NCBI RefSeq assembly: GCF_030317115.1
Contig: NZ_JASZYF010000001.1
Coordinates: 496,001-560,000, forward strand
Reading direction: 5' to 3'
Source of the DNA: Variovorax gracilis
Lineage (GTDB): Bacteria; Pseudomonadota; Gammaproteobacteria; Burkholderiales; Burkholderiaceae_C
Length of the DNA stretch: 64,000 bases
Shown: positions 33,195 to 43,424 of the stretch, piece by piece
Position numbering within the stretch: the stretch's first letter is position 1
Layout of the letters: each line of letters opens with the position of its first letter
Notes under the pieces: generated by a model
Database searches by the model: none
What the model was told of the DNA's origin: nothing
What the model saw: only the letters and a program-made list of their open reading frames with translations
Program-made: the position numbers and the translations under genes

Positions 33195-34565
33195 TTAACC
33201 AAAGAGCCGCGTGACGTCGTTGAAGAGTGCGATCGACATCATGACCAGCAGCAGCGCGACACCGCCGCGCTGAAGCCGTTCCATCCATGCATCGGAGACG
33301 CTCTTGCCGGTCAGGCCCTCCCAAAGATAATACATCAGGTGCCCTCCATCGAGGACCGGCAGCGGCATGAGGTTCAGCACGCCCAGGCTCACGCTGATCA
33401 GAGCCAGGAACACGAGGTATTGGGTAAACCCCATGCTTGCGGACTTGCCCGCGTAGTCGGCGATCGTCAGTGGTCCGCTCAGGTTCCTGAGCGAGGCCTC
33501 GCCAATCAGCATCTTGCCCATCATGCGCACGGTGAGCGCCGACACTTCCCAGGTCCTGACCACACCGCGCCAGACACCTTCGACGACACCCTGGCGGACC
33601 AGCACCATCTCGGGCGGCGTCCCGACATAGGCCCCGATGCGGCCGACCTTTCCGGCGCCTTCGTCGCGCACATCAGGCGTCACTTCGATGCGGACCGTCT
33701 GCCCGCCCCGCTCCACCTGCCATGGCTGCGTGAGTGGTTGCCCGCCATCGACCGACGCACGGATCGCTTCGCGCAGTTGCTGACCATCGACGATGGCCGT
33801 GCTGCCGACCGAACGCACGAGGTCGCCGGCGCGCAGGCCCGAACGCTCGGCCGCGCCCTCAGCCATCACCTCGCCGATTTCGGGGCGCGTCAGCGGCGTG
33901 ACGAGCCCGATCTTCCGGAACATCTGCGCATCCGCATCCTTGGCTTCAATCTGGCTCAACGGCAGAATGACTTGTCGAGCGGGTCGGCCGCCCTCGCCCG
34001 CGATCTCCAACGTGAGGTCGCGCCCATCGAGCGCGCCGCGTGTCATGCGCCAGCGCAGGTCTTCGAAAGACTCCACCGGCTCCAGTTCTCCGCCGAAGCC
34101 CGCGCGCGTGATGTGCTCGCCACCGCTGAGCCCCGCACGTTCGGCCAGGGAGGCCGCCACCGGCCGGGCGAGCTTGGCAACAGGCTCCTGGACCCCGATC
34201 CAGTTGACGACGGTGTAGAGCACCACCGCCAGCAGCAGGTTCGCGATAGGACCGGCCGCGACGATGGCCGCGCGCGAACGCAGCGGCTGGGTATTGAATG
34301 CGCGATGGCGCTCTTCCTGCGCGACCGGGCCCTCTCGCTCATCAAGCATCTTCACGTAGCCGCCGAGCGGGAAAGCGCCGATGACGAACTCGGTGTCCTG
34401 CCCCGGATGCTGGTGCTTCGGCTGCCAGCGATAGAGCGTCTTGCCGAATCCGACCGAGAAGCGCAGGACCTTCACCCCGCACGCCACGGCAACCCGATAG
34501 TGGCCGTATTCATGCACGGCGATCAACAGGCCGAGCGCAACGACGAAGGCAACGACTGTGAGCAT
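33195..34565 (-). CDS. rseP: Site-2 protease RseP
   Basis: Inner-membrane zinc metalloprotease that cleaves anti-sigma factors such as RseA inside the membrane, releasing the envelope-stress sigma factor. The 456 residues show the zinc site HEYGH at 18-22 in the first membrane helix, two PDZ-type domains (SLAERAGLSGGEHI; GAAERSGLRAGDLVRSVG), and the C-terminal LPVLDGGHLMYYLWE that supplies the third zinc ligand. The ATG at 34565 gives the family N-terminus. Placement between dxr and bamA is the standard order. Confidence 0.96.
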   Translation of the reverse strand: MLTVVAFVVALGLLIAVHEYGHYRVAVACGVKVLRFSVGFGKTLYRWQPKHQHPGQDTEFVIGAFPLGGYVKMLDEREGPVAQEERHRAFNTQPLRSRAAIVAAGPIANLLLAVVLYTVVNWIGVQEPVAKLARPVAASLAERAGLSGGEHITRAGFGGELEPVESFEDLRWRMTRGALDGRDLTLEIAGEGGRPARQVILPLSQIEAKDADAQMFRKIGLVTPLTRPEIGEVMAEGAAERSGLRAGDLVRSVGSTAIVDGQQLREAIRASVDGGQPLTQPWQVERGGQTVRIEVTPDVRDEGAGKVGRIGAYVGTPPEMVLVRQGVVEGVWRGVVRTWEVSALTVRMMGKMLIGEASLRNLSGPLTIADYAGKSASMGFTQYLVFLALISVSLGVLNLMPLPVLDGGHLMYYLWEGLTGKSVSDAWMERLQRGGVALLLVMMSIALFNDVTRLFG

Positions 34566-34589
34566 CGGATGGTCCGGAAGTTGAGGGCG

Positions 34590-35777
34590 TCAGGCTGCGA
34601 AGCGAAGCGCCGCCGCGTTGGCAGCCGCACGGGCGCTGGCGTCCAAGGCAAGCAGATCCGCGAGCGATGCCGGATTGGAGGGATGCACGAGCTCCAAAGT
34701 TTCCATGTTGACCGCATGAATGCGGTCGAAGCGCAGTCGGCGATCCAGGAAGGCCTCGACGGCGACTTCATTGGCAGCGTTCAGCACCGCGGTGGTTCCA
34801 GGCGCGGCGCGCAACGCGTGCCACGCCAGGCCGAGGCCGGGAAAGAGCGCGGCGTCCGGCGCATCGAAAGTCAATGCGGCCATCTGGCGGAAGTCGAGCC
34901 GGCCGGCGCCGCTGTCGATGCGCTCGGGCCATGCGAGCCCGACAGCGATGGGGACCCTCATGTCCGGCGTGCCCAACTGCGCGATCACGGAGGCGTCGGT
35001 GAACTGCACCATGGAATGCACCACGCTCTGCGGGTGAATCACGACCTCGATCTGATCCGGCCTTACGCCGAAGAGGTGGCGGGCCTCGATCACCTCGAGC
35101 GCCTTGTTCATCATCGTCGCGGAATCCACCGAGATCTTGCGGCCCATCACCCAGTTGGGGTGGGCACAGGCTTGCTCGGGTGTGACGGCCGCCAAGGTTT
35201 CCGGAGCGCGGTTGCGAAACGGGCCGCCGGAAGCAGTCAGGATGATCTTGTCGATGCGACGCGACCAGGTCGCCGGGTCTTCCGGCAATGACTGGAAGAT
35301 GGCGGAGTGCTCGCTGTCGATTGGCAGCAGGGTCGCTCCGCCCTCGCGCACGGTTCGCATGAACAGATCGCCGCCGACGACCAGGGCTTCCTTGTTGGCA
35401 AGCAGCAAGCGCTTGCCGGCGCGGGCCGCCGCGAGGCAGGGACCCAGTCCGGCCGCACCGACGATGGCGGCCATGACCGCGTCGGTCTCTTCGTGCGAAG
35501 CGATGGATTCGAGGGCACCCTCGCCGCTCAGCGCTCGCGTGGACATGCCGCTCTGCTTCAGCTTGTCCGCCAGCAACGCGGCGTGCGGGGGACTGGCCAT
35601 GACCGCGAACCTGGGGGAGAAACGGGCGCACTGGGCGAGCATGTCGTCGACCTTCGTCGCGGCCGACAAGGCGAAGACCTCGAAGCGCTCGGGATGTCGC
35701 GCGATCACGTCCAGCGTGCTGACACCGACGGATCCTGTCGAGCCGAGCACCGTGATGCGTTGTTTGGAAGCGTTCAC
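34590..35777 (-). CDS. dxr: 1-deoxy-D-xylulose 5-phosphate reductoisomerase
   Basis: Second enzyme of the MEP isoprenoid pathway: makes 2-C-methylerythritol 4-phosphate with NADPH. The 395 residues open with [20 protein letters not shown] (NADPH loop) and contain [26 protein letters not shown] and the metal/substrate segment [10 protein letters not shown]. The start is a GTG at 35777 overlapping the cdsA TGA (GTGA). With ispD and ispF near 59 kb, three MEP-pathway genes lie in this window. Confidence 0.97.
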   Translation of the reverse strand: MNASKQRITVLGSTGSVGVSTLDVIARHPERFEVFALSAATKVDDMLAQCARFSPRFAVMASPPHAALLADKLKQSGMSTRALSGEGALESIASHEETDAVMAAIVGAAGLGPCLAAARAGKRLLLANKEALVVGGDLFMRTVREGGATLLPIDSEHSAIFQSLPEDPATWSRRIDKIILTASGGPFRNRAPETLAAVTPEQACAHPNWVMGRKISVDSATMMNKALEVIEARHLFGVRPDQIEVVIHPQSVVHSMVQFTDASVIAQLGTPDMRVPIAVGLAWPERIDSGAGRLDFRQMAALTFDAPDAALFPGLGLAWHALRAAPGTTAVLNAANEVAVEAFLDRRLRFDRIHAVNMETLELVHPSNPASLADLLALDASARAAANAAALRFAA

Positions 35778-36619
35778 AAAAATGCCAACATCATTGCAAT
35801 AGGCAGGGTGGGAAGAAGCGCATCGATCCGGTCGAGCACGCCGCCATGGCCAGGCAACAGCCCGCTGCTGTCCTTGGCGCCGGCGCTGCGCTTGATCAGG
35901 GATTCGACCAGGTCGCCCACCACGCTCATGGCTGCGAGGAACACCACGCTGATCAACAACAGCCACCAACCACGCTCGGTCAGACGCGTATAGAGGCTCG
36001 GGTCGGAAGGCTGTGCTGCCGAATCGGCCCAGACCCACGCCAGTGCGAGGACGACCACGCCAGCCATGCCGCCCCAGACGCCTTCCCAACTCTTGCCGGG
36101 GCTGATGGAGGGAGCGAGCTTGTTTCGGGTGAACTTGAGGCCGAAGGCCCGGCCGGTGAAGTACGCAAAAACGTCGGCCACCCAGACGAGCACCAGTATC
36201 GACAGCAGGAAATTGACCCCCACCATGCGTGCTTGTACAGCCGCCAGCCAGGCCACCCACAGCGCCAGCAGGCCGCCGACCAGGCGCAGGCCCTTGGGCA
36301 CCCGCGGCCAGCCGGGCACGGCGACGCGCAGCAGCGCAGCACCCCCCAGGACCCAGGCGGCGCTGGCAACGATCCAGACTGCCAGCAAGGGAACTTCGAG
36401 CAAGCCCAGCCACCAGGACAGCCCGCAAAGCAAGACCATCTCGACGCCGAGAAACAGCGACAGGCGCGGACCGTAGTCATTCAGGCGCCCCCATTCCCAG
36501 GCCGCGGCGCCGATCAGCGCCAGCATGACCCAGGCGAACGGCACGTGCGAAGGATAGAAGAGCGCGGGCAGCAGGATCGCCAGCAAGACGACCGCAGTGA
36601 TGATTCGTTGTTTGAGCAT
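35774..36619 (-). CDS. cdsA: Phosphatidate cytidylyltransferase
   Basis: Makes CDP-diacylglycerol from phosphatidate and CTP at the inner membrane, the branch point to all major phospholipids. The 281 residues have about eight membrane segments and the C-terminal signature [18 protein letters not shown] followed by DRID, which holds the metal-binding acidic residues. The ATG at 36619 is 4 bp after the uppS stop, and the stop overlaps dxr, so it sits in a translationally coupled row. Confidence 0.96.
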   Translation of the reverse strand: MLKQRIITAVVLLAILLPALFYPSHVPFAWVMLALIGAAAWEWGRLNDYGPRLSLFLGVEMVLLCGLSWWLGLLEVPLLAVWIVASAAWVLGGAALLRVAVPGWPRVPKGLRLVGGLLALWVAWLAAVQARMVGVNFLLSILVLVWVADVFAYFTGRAFGLKFTRNKLAPSISPGKSWEGVWGGMAGVVVLALAWVWADSAAQPSDPSLYTRLTERGWWLLLISVVFLAAMSVVGDLVESLIKRSAGAKDSSGLLPGHGGVLDRIDALLPTLPIAMMLAFL

Positions 36620-36623
36620 GCGC

Positions 36624-37358
36624 TCAGGCTACTTGCTGATCGGGCTGCGCGCTGGCACCGATTTGCGCGGAAGTCTGTCCGAATCGGCGTTCACGGAGCT
36701 GGAAGGCGGCAATCGCGTCGTCCAGCGCGGCCTCGTCGAACTCGGGCCACAGGCGATCGCTGAAGAACAACTCGGCGTAGGCGCTCTGCCACAGGAGAAA
36801 ATTCGAGAGCCGCTGCTCGCCACCGGTGCGGATGAACAGATCGGGATCGGGCACATGCGACAAGGCCATGGCCGCATCGAGATTGGCCTCGGTCAGCGGC
36901 TCGCCACGCTCGACGATCTGCGCTGCCGCCCTGGCGATGTCCCATCGGCCGCCATAGTTGAAGCAAACGTTCAGCACGAGCCGGTTGTTGTGGGCCGTCG
37001 CGGCCTCGGCCTGGAGGAGGCCCGCGATGATCTTTTCGGACAGTCCGCCGCGCTCGCCGACGAAGTGCAACCGCACGCCGTCCTGGCTCAACTTCGGCAC
37101 TTCGCGGCCCAGCGCGCCGACCATCAGGTCCATCAATCCCGAGACTTCCTCGACAGGACGATTCCAATTCTCGGACGAGAAAGCAAAGACGGTCAGGACG
37201 CCGACGCCACGGGCCACGCAGGCCTTGACGCAACGTCGCAGGGACTCGACGCCCTGCTTGTGCCCCGCGACGCGAGGCAGGAAGCGGCGCGTGGCCCAGC
37301 GCCCATTGCCGTCCATGACGATGGCAATGTGATGGGGGACGGCACGCGCGGGCTTCAC
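36624..37358 (-). CDS. uppS: Undecaprenyl diphosphate synthase (cis-prenyltransferase)
   Basis: Builds C55 undecaprenyl diphosphate, the lipid carrier for peptidoglycan and surface polysaccharides. The 244 residues carry HIAIVMDGNGRWATRR with the catalytic Asp, the hydrophobic-tunnel segments and the C-terminal DLFIRTGGEQRLSNFLLWQ. The start is a GTG at 37358, one base after the frr stop codon, with no separate ribosome site needed for re-initiation. Also called ispU. Confidence 0.96.
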   Translation of the reverse strand: MKPARAVPHHIAIVMDGNGRWATRRFLPRVAGHKQGVESLRRCVKACVARGVGVLTVFAFSSENWNRPVEEVSGLMDLMVGALGREVPKLSQDGVRLHFVGERGGLSEKIIAGLLQAEAATAHNNRLVLNVCFNYGGRWDIARAAAQIVERGEPLTEANLDAAMALSHVPDPDLFIRTGGEQRLSNFLLWQSAYAELFFSDRLWPEFDEAALDDAIAAFQLRERRFGQTSAQIGASAQPDQQVA

Positions 37359-37359
37359 G

Positions 37360-37923
37360 TCAGACCGCCATGATCTCGGCTTCCTTGGCCGTCACGAGTC
37401 GATCGATCTCGGCGATGTGGCGATCGGTCACCTTCTGGATCTCGCCTTCGGCGCGCTTCTGATCGTCTTCGGAGGCGAGCTTGTCCTTGACCAGCTTCTT
37501 GATCGCGTCGTTGGCATCGCGGCGCAGGTTGCGGGTCGCGATCTTGGCGCTTTCGCCTTCATTGCGGACGAGCTTGGTCATTTCCTTGCGGCGCTCCTCG
37601 CTCATCGGCGGCAGCGGCACGCGGATCAGGTCGCCCATCGAGGCGGGGTTCAGGCCCAGGTCGCTCTCGCGAATCGCCTTCTCGATCTTCGCTCCCATGC
37701 CCTTTTCCCAGGGCTGGACACTGATGGTGCGCGAATCGAGCAGGGCGACATTGGCGACCTGCGACAGCGGCACCGACGAGCCGTAGTAGTCCACATGGAT
37801 CGAATCCAGCAGCGCCGGATTGGCACGACCCGTGCGGATCTTGGTGAGGTTGTTCTGGAACGCGGCGAGCGACTGATTCATCTTCGCGTCGGTTGCGTTG
37901 CGGATTTCTGCAATGGTGGTCAT
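37360..37923 (-). CDS. frr: Ribosome recycling factor
   Basis: Splits post-termination ribosomes together with EF-G. The 187 residues are helical, beginning with [21 protein letters not shown] and [13 protein letters not shown], and contain the domain II segment [20 protein letters not shown] and the C-terminal helix [18 protein letters not shown]. The ATG at 37923 matches the family start, although the open frame extends further. The pyrH-frr-uppS order is standard. Confidence 0.97.
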   Translation of the reverse strand: MTTIAEIRNATDAKMNQSLAAFQNNLTKIRTGRANPALLDSIHVDYYGSSVPLSQVANVALLDSRTISVQPWEKGMGAKIEKAIRESDLGLNPASMGDLIRVPLPPMSEERRKEMTKLVRNEGESAKIATRNLRRDANDAIKKLVKDKLASEDDQKRAEGEIQKVTDRHIAEIDRLVTAKEAEIMAV

Positions 37924-37951
37924 CTCTACGATTCCTTGGATCCCTGACTTG

Positions 37952-38674
37952 TCAGGCATGCACCAGCGTGCCTTCGTCCTCGCCCATGACGACCCGCTTG
38001 AGCGCGCCGTTCTTGAAGATCGAGAACACCTTGATGGGCAGGTTCTGGTCGCGGCACAGCGCGAAGGCGGTGGCGTCCATGATGCCGAGATTCTGCGCAA
38101 TGGCTTCATCGAAGCTCAGCCGGGCGTAACGGGTCGCGCTCAGATCCTTCTTGGGATCCGCGGTGTAGACGCCATCAACCTTCGTCGCCTTCAGCACCAG
38201 CTCGGCGCCGATCTCGGCGCCACGCAGCGCAGCCGCCGTATCCGTCGTGAAGAACGGGTTGCCGGTGCCGGCGGCAAAGATCACGACCTTGCCTTCCTCC
38301 AGGTACTGGAGCGCCTTGGGACGCACGTAGGGCTCCACCACCTGCTCGATGGCAATGGCCGACATGACGCGGGCAATCAGGCCCTGCTTGTTCATCGCGT
38401 CAGCCAGGGCGAGCGCGTTCATGACCGTCGCCAGCATGCCCATGTAGTCGGCCGTGGCGCGGTCCATGCCTACGGAGCCTCCCGCGACGCCGCGGAAGAT
38501 GTTGCCGCCGCCGATCACGACAGCCACTTCGACGCCCATGTTCACAACCTCGGCCACCTCGCCGACCATGCGGACGATGGTTGCGCGGTTGATGCCGAAA
38601 GCGTCGTCACCCATCAATGCCTCACCCGACAGCTTCAACAAGATTCGCTTGTGGGCTGGGCGGGGTTCGTGCAT
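37952..38674 (-). CDS. pyrH: UMP kinase
   Basis: Phosphorylates UMP to UDP; bacterial hexameric enzyme of the amino-acid-kinase fold. The 240 residues open with [20 protein letters not shown] and contain [16 protein letters not shown] and [20 protein letters not shown], the nucleotide-binding segments, with a C-terminal [15 protein letters not shown]. The ATG at 38674 lies 92 bp after the tsf stop. It belongs to the rpsB-tsf-pyrH-frr row. Confidence 0.97.
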   Translation of the reverse strand: MHEPRPAHKRILLKLSGEALMGDDAFGINRATIVRMVGEVAEVVNMGVEVAVVIGGGNIFRGVAGGSVGMDRATADYMGMLATVMNALALADAMNKQGLIARVMSAIAIEQVVEPYVRPKALQYLEEGKVVIFAAGTGNPFFTTDTAAALRGAEIGAELVLKATKVDGVYTADPKKDLSATRYARLSFDEAIAQNLGIMDATAFALCRDQNLPIKVFSIFKNGALKRVVMGEDEGTLVHA

Positions 38675-38766
38675 GGATCGTTCCTTTGGAAGTTGGCGGG
38701 GCGAGTGTAAAACGTGACAGAAGGATTCGGCAGCGCACCATGCGCCACCGATCCGGACGGCGTGAC

Positions 38767-39690
38767 TTACGCCGCGGCCTTGGCGGCAGCGACCTGCGCG
38801 GCCACTTCGGCCGCGAAGTCGTCGACCTTCTTTTCGATGCCTTCACCCACCACGTAGAGCGTGAAGCCCTTGATGGACGTGTTGGCCGCCTTGAGCATCT
38901 GCTCCACGGTCTGCTTGTCGTTCTTCACGAAAGCCTGGTTGTGCAGCGACACTTCCTTGAGGTACTTCTGCACACCGCCTTCGATGCGCTTGGCAACGAT
39001 GTCGGCCGGCTGCGGCTTCTTGCCTTCGGCTTCGGCCGTCTTGCGGTCTTCCTCGGCCTTGCCGGCTGCAACCGCGCGTTCCTTCTCGATCAGGTCGGCG
39101 GGGACGTCGGCACTCGAGATCGCGACCGGCTTCATGGCGGCGATGTGCATGGCGACATCCTTGGCGGAGGTGTCGTCGCCTTCGAACTCGACCATCACGC
39201 CGATGCGCGTGCCGTGCAGGTACGAAGCCAGCTTGCCGTTGCCGGCGAAGCGCTTGAAGCGGCGGAAGCTCATGTTCTCGCCGATCTTGCCGACGAGGCC
39301 CTTGCGCACGTCTTCAAGCGTGGGGCCGAAGCCGTCCTGCTCGTACGGCAGCGCGCCCAGCGCGGCGAGGTCGGCGGGGTTGTGCTTGGCGACCAGCATG
39401 GCAGCGGCGTTGGCCATTGCGAGGAAGCTGTCGTTCTTCGTGACGAAGTCGGTTTCGCAGTTGATTTCGATCATCGCGCCGGCATCGCCTTCGACGAAGG
39501 CCGTGACCACGCCTTCTGCCGTGATGCGGCCGGAAGCCTTGCCAGCCTTGTTGCCCAGCTTGATGCGCAGGAGTTCTTCGGCCTTGTCCATGTTGCCGTC
39601 GGCCTCGGTCAGGGCCTTCTTGCATTCCATCATCGGCGCGTCGGTCTTTGCGCGCAGTTCGCCGACCATGCTTGCGGTGATTGTTGCCAT
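38767..39690 (-). CDS. tsf: Elongation factor Ts
   Basis: Guanine-nucleotide exchange factor that regenerates EF-Tu-GTP. The 307 residues open with a UBA-type domain ([20 protein letters not shown]) and contain the conserved [12 protein letters not shown] segment that contacts EF-Tu. The C-terminus is Ala-rich. The ATG at 39690 is the family start. A strong intrinsic terminator lies between rpsB and this gene, so tsf depends on read-through or its own promoter. Confidence 0.97.
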   Translation of the reverse strand: MATITASMVGELRAKTDAPMMECKKALTEADGNMDKAEELLRIKLGNKAGKASGRITAEGVVTAFVEGDAGAMIEINCETDFVTKNDSFLAMANAAAMLVAKHNPADLAALGALPYEQDGFGPTLEDVRKGLVGKIGENMSFRRFKRFAGNGKLASYLHGTRIGVMVEFEGDDTSAKDVAMHIAAMKPVAISSADVPADLIEKERAVAAGKAEEDRKTAEAEGKKPQPADIVAKRIEGGVQKYLKEVSLHNQAFVKNDKQTVEQMLKAANTSIKGFTLYVVGEGIEKKVDDFAAEVAAQVAAAKAAA

Positions 39691-39751
39691 GTGTGTTCTC
39701 CGTTCGGTTTGTCAGTTGCAGCGACCGGCACCGGGCGCCACGAAAATCAGA

Positions 39752-39780
39752 TTAAAAAAAAGGGGCAACGAAGCCCCTTC
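39752..39780 (-). terminator. Intrinsic terminator between rpsB and tsf
   Basis: On the minus strand AAGGGGC pairs with GCCCCTT around a 6-nt loop (39767-39772), followed by eight T. The stem lies just after the rpsB stop and about 60 bp before the tsf start. Partial termination here would adjust S2 against EF-Ts output. Confidence 0.88.
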
Positions 39781-39802
39781 TTCAGGCTCGTGCGAGCGCA
39801 AA

Positions 39803-40558
39803 TCAGGCGGAAGCGCCCTCTTCGACCTCGACGAACTCGTCGGAATTGCCTTCGGACACAGCCTTCACCACATCGTTGACGGCACTCGAACGGCCTTCGA
39901 TGATCGCGTCGGCGATACCGCGGGCATACAGCGTGACGGCCTTGGACGAGTCGTCGTTGCCGGGGATCACGTAGTCGATGCCTTCGGGCGAGTGGTTGGA
40001 ATCCACCACGCCGATCAGCGGAATGCCCAGCTTCTTGGCTTCGGCAACGGCGATCTTGTGGAAGCCCACGTCGATCACGAAGATGGCGTCGGGCAGCGCG
40101 GTCATGTCCTGGATGCCGCCGATGTCCTTCTCGAGCTTCTCGATTTCGCGCGTGAAGGTGAGTTGCTCTTTCTTGCTCAGGCTGTCGAGGCCGGCTTCGA
40201 GCTGGGCCTTCATGTCCTTCAGGCGCTTGATCGAGGTCTTGACGGTCTTGAAGTTGGTCAGCATGCCGCCGAGCCAGCGGGTGTCGACGTAGGGAACGCC
40301 AGCACGACGAGCTTCAGCCGCGACGATTTCGCGGGCCTGGCGCTTGGTGCCGACCATCAGGATGGTGCCGCGGTTGGCGGTGAGCTGCTTGGCGTACTTC
40401 ATCGCGTCCTGGAACATCGGAAGCGACTTTTCCAGGTTGATGATGTGAATCTTGTTGCGATGGCCGAAGATGAACGGGGCCATCTTGGGGTTCCAGAAGC
40501 GGGTTTGATGACCGAAATGGACACCGGCTTCCAGCATTTCGCGCATGGTGGTCGACAT
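39803..40558 (-). CDS. rpsB: 30S ribosomal protein S2
   Basis: Small-subunit ribosomal protein. The 251 residues open with [20 protein letters not shown] and contain the helical hairpin [20 protein letters not shown] and the signature [20 protein letters not shown]. The ATG at 40558 is the family start, although the open frame continues upstream. It is the first gene of the long minus-strand run that reaches the SpoU methyltransferase at 25.4 kb. A likely promoter lies about 150 bp upstream. Confidence 0.98.
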   Translation of the reverse strand: MSTTMREMLEAGVHFGHQTRFWNPKMAPFIFGHRNKIHIINLEKSLPMFQDAMKYAKQLTANRGTILMVGTKRQAREIVAAEARRAGVPYVDTRWLGGMLTNFKTVKTSIKRLKDMKAQLEAGLDSLSKKEQLTFTREIEKLEKDIGGIQDMTALPDAIFVIDVGFHKIAVAEAKKLGIPLIGVVDSNHSPEGIDYVIPGNDDSSKAVTLYARGIADAIIEGRSSAVNDVVKAVSEGNSDEFVEVEEGASA

Positions 40559-40710
40559 AGGAATAACTCCAAAGGTTGGGTCTAAAATCCAGCCCGTTTT
40601 GTGTGCCATTCATTCGAATTTCTTCGATGGAACGGAGCTCACAACACCTTGAATGGACTGGTTTGCGGATGCGTTTCGCAGCGGGAAAGTATCCGGGGCG
40701 AAACCCAAAG

Positions 40711-40719
40711 AGTATAGCA
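40711..40719 (-). promoter_or_regulatory. Candidate extended -10 promoter for rpsB
   Basis: On the minus strand TGCTATACT gives a near-consensus -10 (TATACT, 40711-40716) with the TG of an extended -10. No TTGACA-like -35 is found at the right distance, in keeping with an extended -10 promoter. It predicts a leader of roughly 145 nt before the rpsB ATG, long enough for S2-type autogenous control. Recognised by eye only. Confidence 0.5.
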
Positions 40720-40756
40720 CGCACCTCCCTCCCCACATTTCCCAGCCACCCAGACC

Positions 40757-42091
40757 ATGCGCCCAGACCTGCACGCCACCCGCCTCGCCCTGCTGGCCGG
40801 CACCTCCGATGCGCGCACCAAAATGGAGCAGGCCATTGCCGCGGCCGAATCGGCTGCTTGCGATCACGTCTTCACGCGCAAGATGTTCGACGAAGCCCGC
40901 CAGGCCGCCGCGGCTGCCGCGCCCCGCCAGCCCCTTGCCGGCCTGGCCTTTTCGGTCAAGGACCTGTTTGATGTCGCCGGACAGCCGACGCCCGCCGGCT
41001 CGGTCGTGCTGAACCATGCGCCGGCGGCCAAGGCTGACGCGCCGGCAGTCGCCCGCCTCCGGGCCGCCGGAGGCGCCCTGCTGGGCCGCACCAACATGAC
41101 CGAGTTCGCCTTTTCGGGCGTGGGCGTCAACCCGCACCACGGTACGCCGGCAAACCCGAACGACCCGGCCACGCCCCGTATCCCCGGCGGATCGTCCTCG
41201 GGAGCTGCCGTGTCCGTGGCGAGCGGCGCGGCCTTCATCGGGCTCGGGTCGGACACCGGCGGCTCGATCCGCATCCCTGCTGCACTGAACGGCATCGTAG
41301 GCTTCAAGAACACGGCGCGGCTGGTTCCGACGGAGGGCGCAGTGCCGCTGTCCACCACGCTCGACACTGTCTGCGCCATGACGCGCTCGGTGCGAGACGC
41401 GATCACCGCGCACGAAATCCTCGCCGCCCGCCGGGTCACGGCCGGCACCGCACCGCTGGCCGCCTACCGGCTCGCCGTGGTCAGGGACCTGTTCCTGGAC
41501 GACCTGGACCCCGTGGTCGCGCAGGCCTTCGAACGCGCCCTCGAGACCCTGCGCAGCGCGGGCGCGCGCATCGAGGAAATCGGCCTCGCCGAGTTGGCCG
41601 ACCTGCCCTCGATCAACTCGACCGGCGGTTTCTCGGCCGCCGAGGCCTATGCCTGGCACCGCCTGCTGATGGAGCGCAGCGGCGCTGGCTACGACCCGCG
41701 TGTCGCGCAGCGCATCCTCAAGGGTGCGACCATGAAGGCGCACGAGTACATCGAGCTCGGCCATGCCCGCCGCGGCTGGATCGCACGCATGGAGCGCTCG
41801 CTTGCCTCGTTCGACGCGGTGCTGTCGCCGACGGTGCCGATCACCGCGCCGACCATCGCGAGCGTTGCCCCCGGCGACGCGCGCGACCCCGAGTTCTTCC
41901 GCGTCAATGCATTGCTGCTGCGCAACCCCTCCGTCGTCAACATGCTCGACGGCTGCGCCATCTCGATCCCGTGCCACCTCGCGGGCGAGTTGCCCGTTGG
42001 CCTCATGCTCTGGCATGCTGCCCTGCACGACGACGCCGTGCTCGCCGTCGCGCTGCAGGCCGAGCGCGCACTTCAAGAACAAGAGCGATAA
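40757..42091 (+). CDS. Amidase signature family protein
   Basis: Hydrolase of the amidase signature family, 444 residues, substrate unknown. The catalytic triad is visible: Lys68 in FSVKDLFDVAG, the cis-Ser in PGGSSSGAAVSVA near residue 147, and nucleophile Ser170 in GSDTGGSIRIPA. It lacks the GatA-specific context (no gatB/gatC nearby) and is shorter than GatA, so a stand-alone amidase acting on small amides or a biuret/allophanate-type substrate is more likely. It is divergent from rpsB with 198 bp between starts and is followed after 56 bp by the DadA-like gene. Confidence 0.87.
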   Translation: MRPDLHATRLALLAGTSDARTKMEQAIAAAESAACDHVFTRKMFDEARQAAAAAAPRQPLAGLAFSVKDLFDVAGQPTPAGSVVLNHAPAAKADAPAVARLRAAGGALLGRTNMTEFAFSGVGVNPHHGTPANPNDPATPRIPGGSSSGAAVSVASGAAFIGLGSDTGGSIRIPAALNGIVGFKNTARLVPTEGAVPLSTTLDTVCAMTRSVRDAITAHEILAARRVTAGTAPLAAYRLAVVRDLFLDDLDPVVAQAFERALETLRSAGARIEEIGLAELADLPSINSTGGFSAAEAYAWHRLLMERSGAGYDPRVAQRILKGATMKAHEYIELGHARRGWIARMERSLASFDAVLSPTVPITAPTIASVAPGDARDPEFFRVNALLLRNPSVVNMLDGCAISIPCHLAGELPVGLMLWHAALHDDAVLAVALQAERALQEQER

Positions 42092-42147
42092 CGCGATTGC
42101 CAGGCGCGCTCAGGCGCCGACGAACAAATTTCACCGCAAAGAACCGA

Positions 42148-43404
42148 ATGAAAATCGCGATCGTGGGAGCCGGAATCATCGGCGTCACCACTGCATGGGA
42201 GTTGGCCTCCGACGGCCACGAGGTGGTCGTTTTCGAGCGCCGCGGCGCTGCCGCTGAAGAATCGAGCTTTGCCAACGCGGGCGTCGTCGCGCCCGGCTAT
42301 GTGACGCCTTGGGCCGGCCCGGGAATGCGCGGCAAGGTGTTGCGCTCGCTGCTGTCCACGCACGGCGCGATCAAGCTGCGATGGCCCCTGTCCGTCCGTG
42401 ACGTCGGCTGGATGGCGCGCTGGCAACGCGCCTGCAAGCTCGAGACCTATCTGGCCAATCGCGCGCGCATGCAGCGGCTGGCCTTTTACAGCCGCACCCG
42501 CCTGCACGCGATCACCGAGGCCTGCGACCTGGACTACGAACGCAGCGACGGCTACCTCGTGCTGCTGCGCTCCAAGCGCGAGAAAAAGCTGGTGCAGGCC
42601 GGGCTCGATGTCCTGCGTGAGGCCGGGAGCACCTTCCGCGAAGTCGATGCCGACCAAGCGCGAAAGATCGAGCCGGCACTCTCCACGGATACGAGCCTCG
42701 TCGGCGCCATTCACCTGCCGGACGATGAGGTGGCCAATTGCAGGCAGTTTGCCCTGCTGCTCAAGTGGGAGGCCGAGGCCCTCGGTGCGCAGTTCCATTT
42801 CAACTGCGACTTGGCGCCGCTGAGCCGCGCCGCGCCGACCGAACTGTCGCTGGCGAGCGGTTCCGAAGGTCATCGCTTCGATGCGGTCGTGGTGTGTGCA
42901 GGGGTCGCGTCCGCGCGATTGCTCAAACCGCTCGGCCTGCAAGTTCCCCTGGCGCCCGTCTACGGCCACTCGATCAGCGCGAGCATCCGCGAACCGCTGA
43001 ATGCGCCGCGCAGCGCGGTGATGGACGAGCGATACAAGGTCGCGATTTCCCGGCTCGGCCTGCGGGTGCGGGTGGCAGGCAGCGCCGAACTGGGCGGCTC
43101 GCCCGGAACCTTGAATCCCGCCTCACTCAAGACGCTGTACAAGGTGCTGCAGGACTGGTTCCCGGGCGCGGTCACCTTGCAGGCCGGCGTGCAGCAATGG
43201 AAAGGTGCGCGTCCGATGCTGCCCGACGGCCCGCCGATCATCGGCCCGAGCGGCATTCCGGGTGTCTGGCTGAATCTGGGGCACGGCTCCAGCGGCTGGG
43301 CGCTGTCTTGCGGAAGCGCACGCGTCCTGGCTGATCTCATGGCCGGGCGTGATGCCGGCATCGATCTCGAGGGGCTCGGAATCGAGCGATTGCTGCAACA
43401 CTGA
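42148..43404 (+). CDS. D-amino acid dehydrogenase / FAD-dependent oxidoreductase (DadA-like)
   Basis: FAD-binding oxidoreductase of the DAO family, 418 residues. It opens with the dinucleotide fold KIAIVGAGIIGVTTAWELAS and contains EESSFANAGVVAPGYVTPWA and the C-terminal GHGSSGWALSCGSAR, all typical of D-amino acid dehydrogenase small subunits. Oxidative deamination of D-amino acids feeding the respiratory chain is the expected role. The ATG at 42148 starts the nucleotide-binding strand; upstream in-frame sequence overlaps the amidase gene. nnr follows after 20 bp. Confidence 0.85.
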   Translation: MKIAIVGAGIIGVTTAWELASDGHEVVVFERRGAAAEESSFANAGVVAPGYVTPWAGPGMRGKVLRSLLSTHGAIKLRWPLSVRDVGWMARWQRACKLETYLANRARMQRLAFYSRTRLHAITEACDLDYERSDGYLVLLRSKREKKLVQAGLDVLREAGSTFREVDADQARKIEPALSTDTSLVGAIHLPDDEVANCRQFALLLKWEAEALGAQFHFNCDLAPLSRAAPTELSLASGSEGHRFDAVVVCAGVASARLLKPLGLQVPLAPVYGHSISASIREPLNAPRSAVMDERYKVAISRLGLRVRVAGSAELGGSPGTLNPASLKTLYKVLQDWFPGAVTLQAGVQQWKGARPMLPDGPPIIGPSGIPGVWLNLGHGSSGWALSCGSARVLADLMAGRDAGIDLEGLGIERLLQH

Positions 43405-43424
43405 CGGCCGAGCCGTCAACTTCC

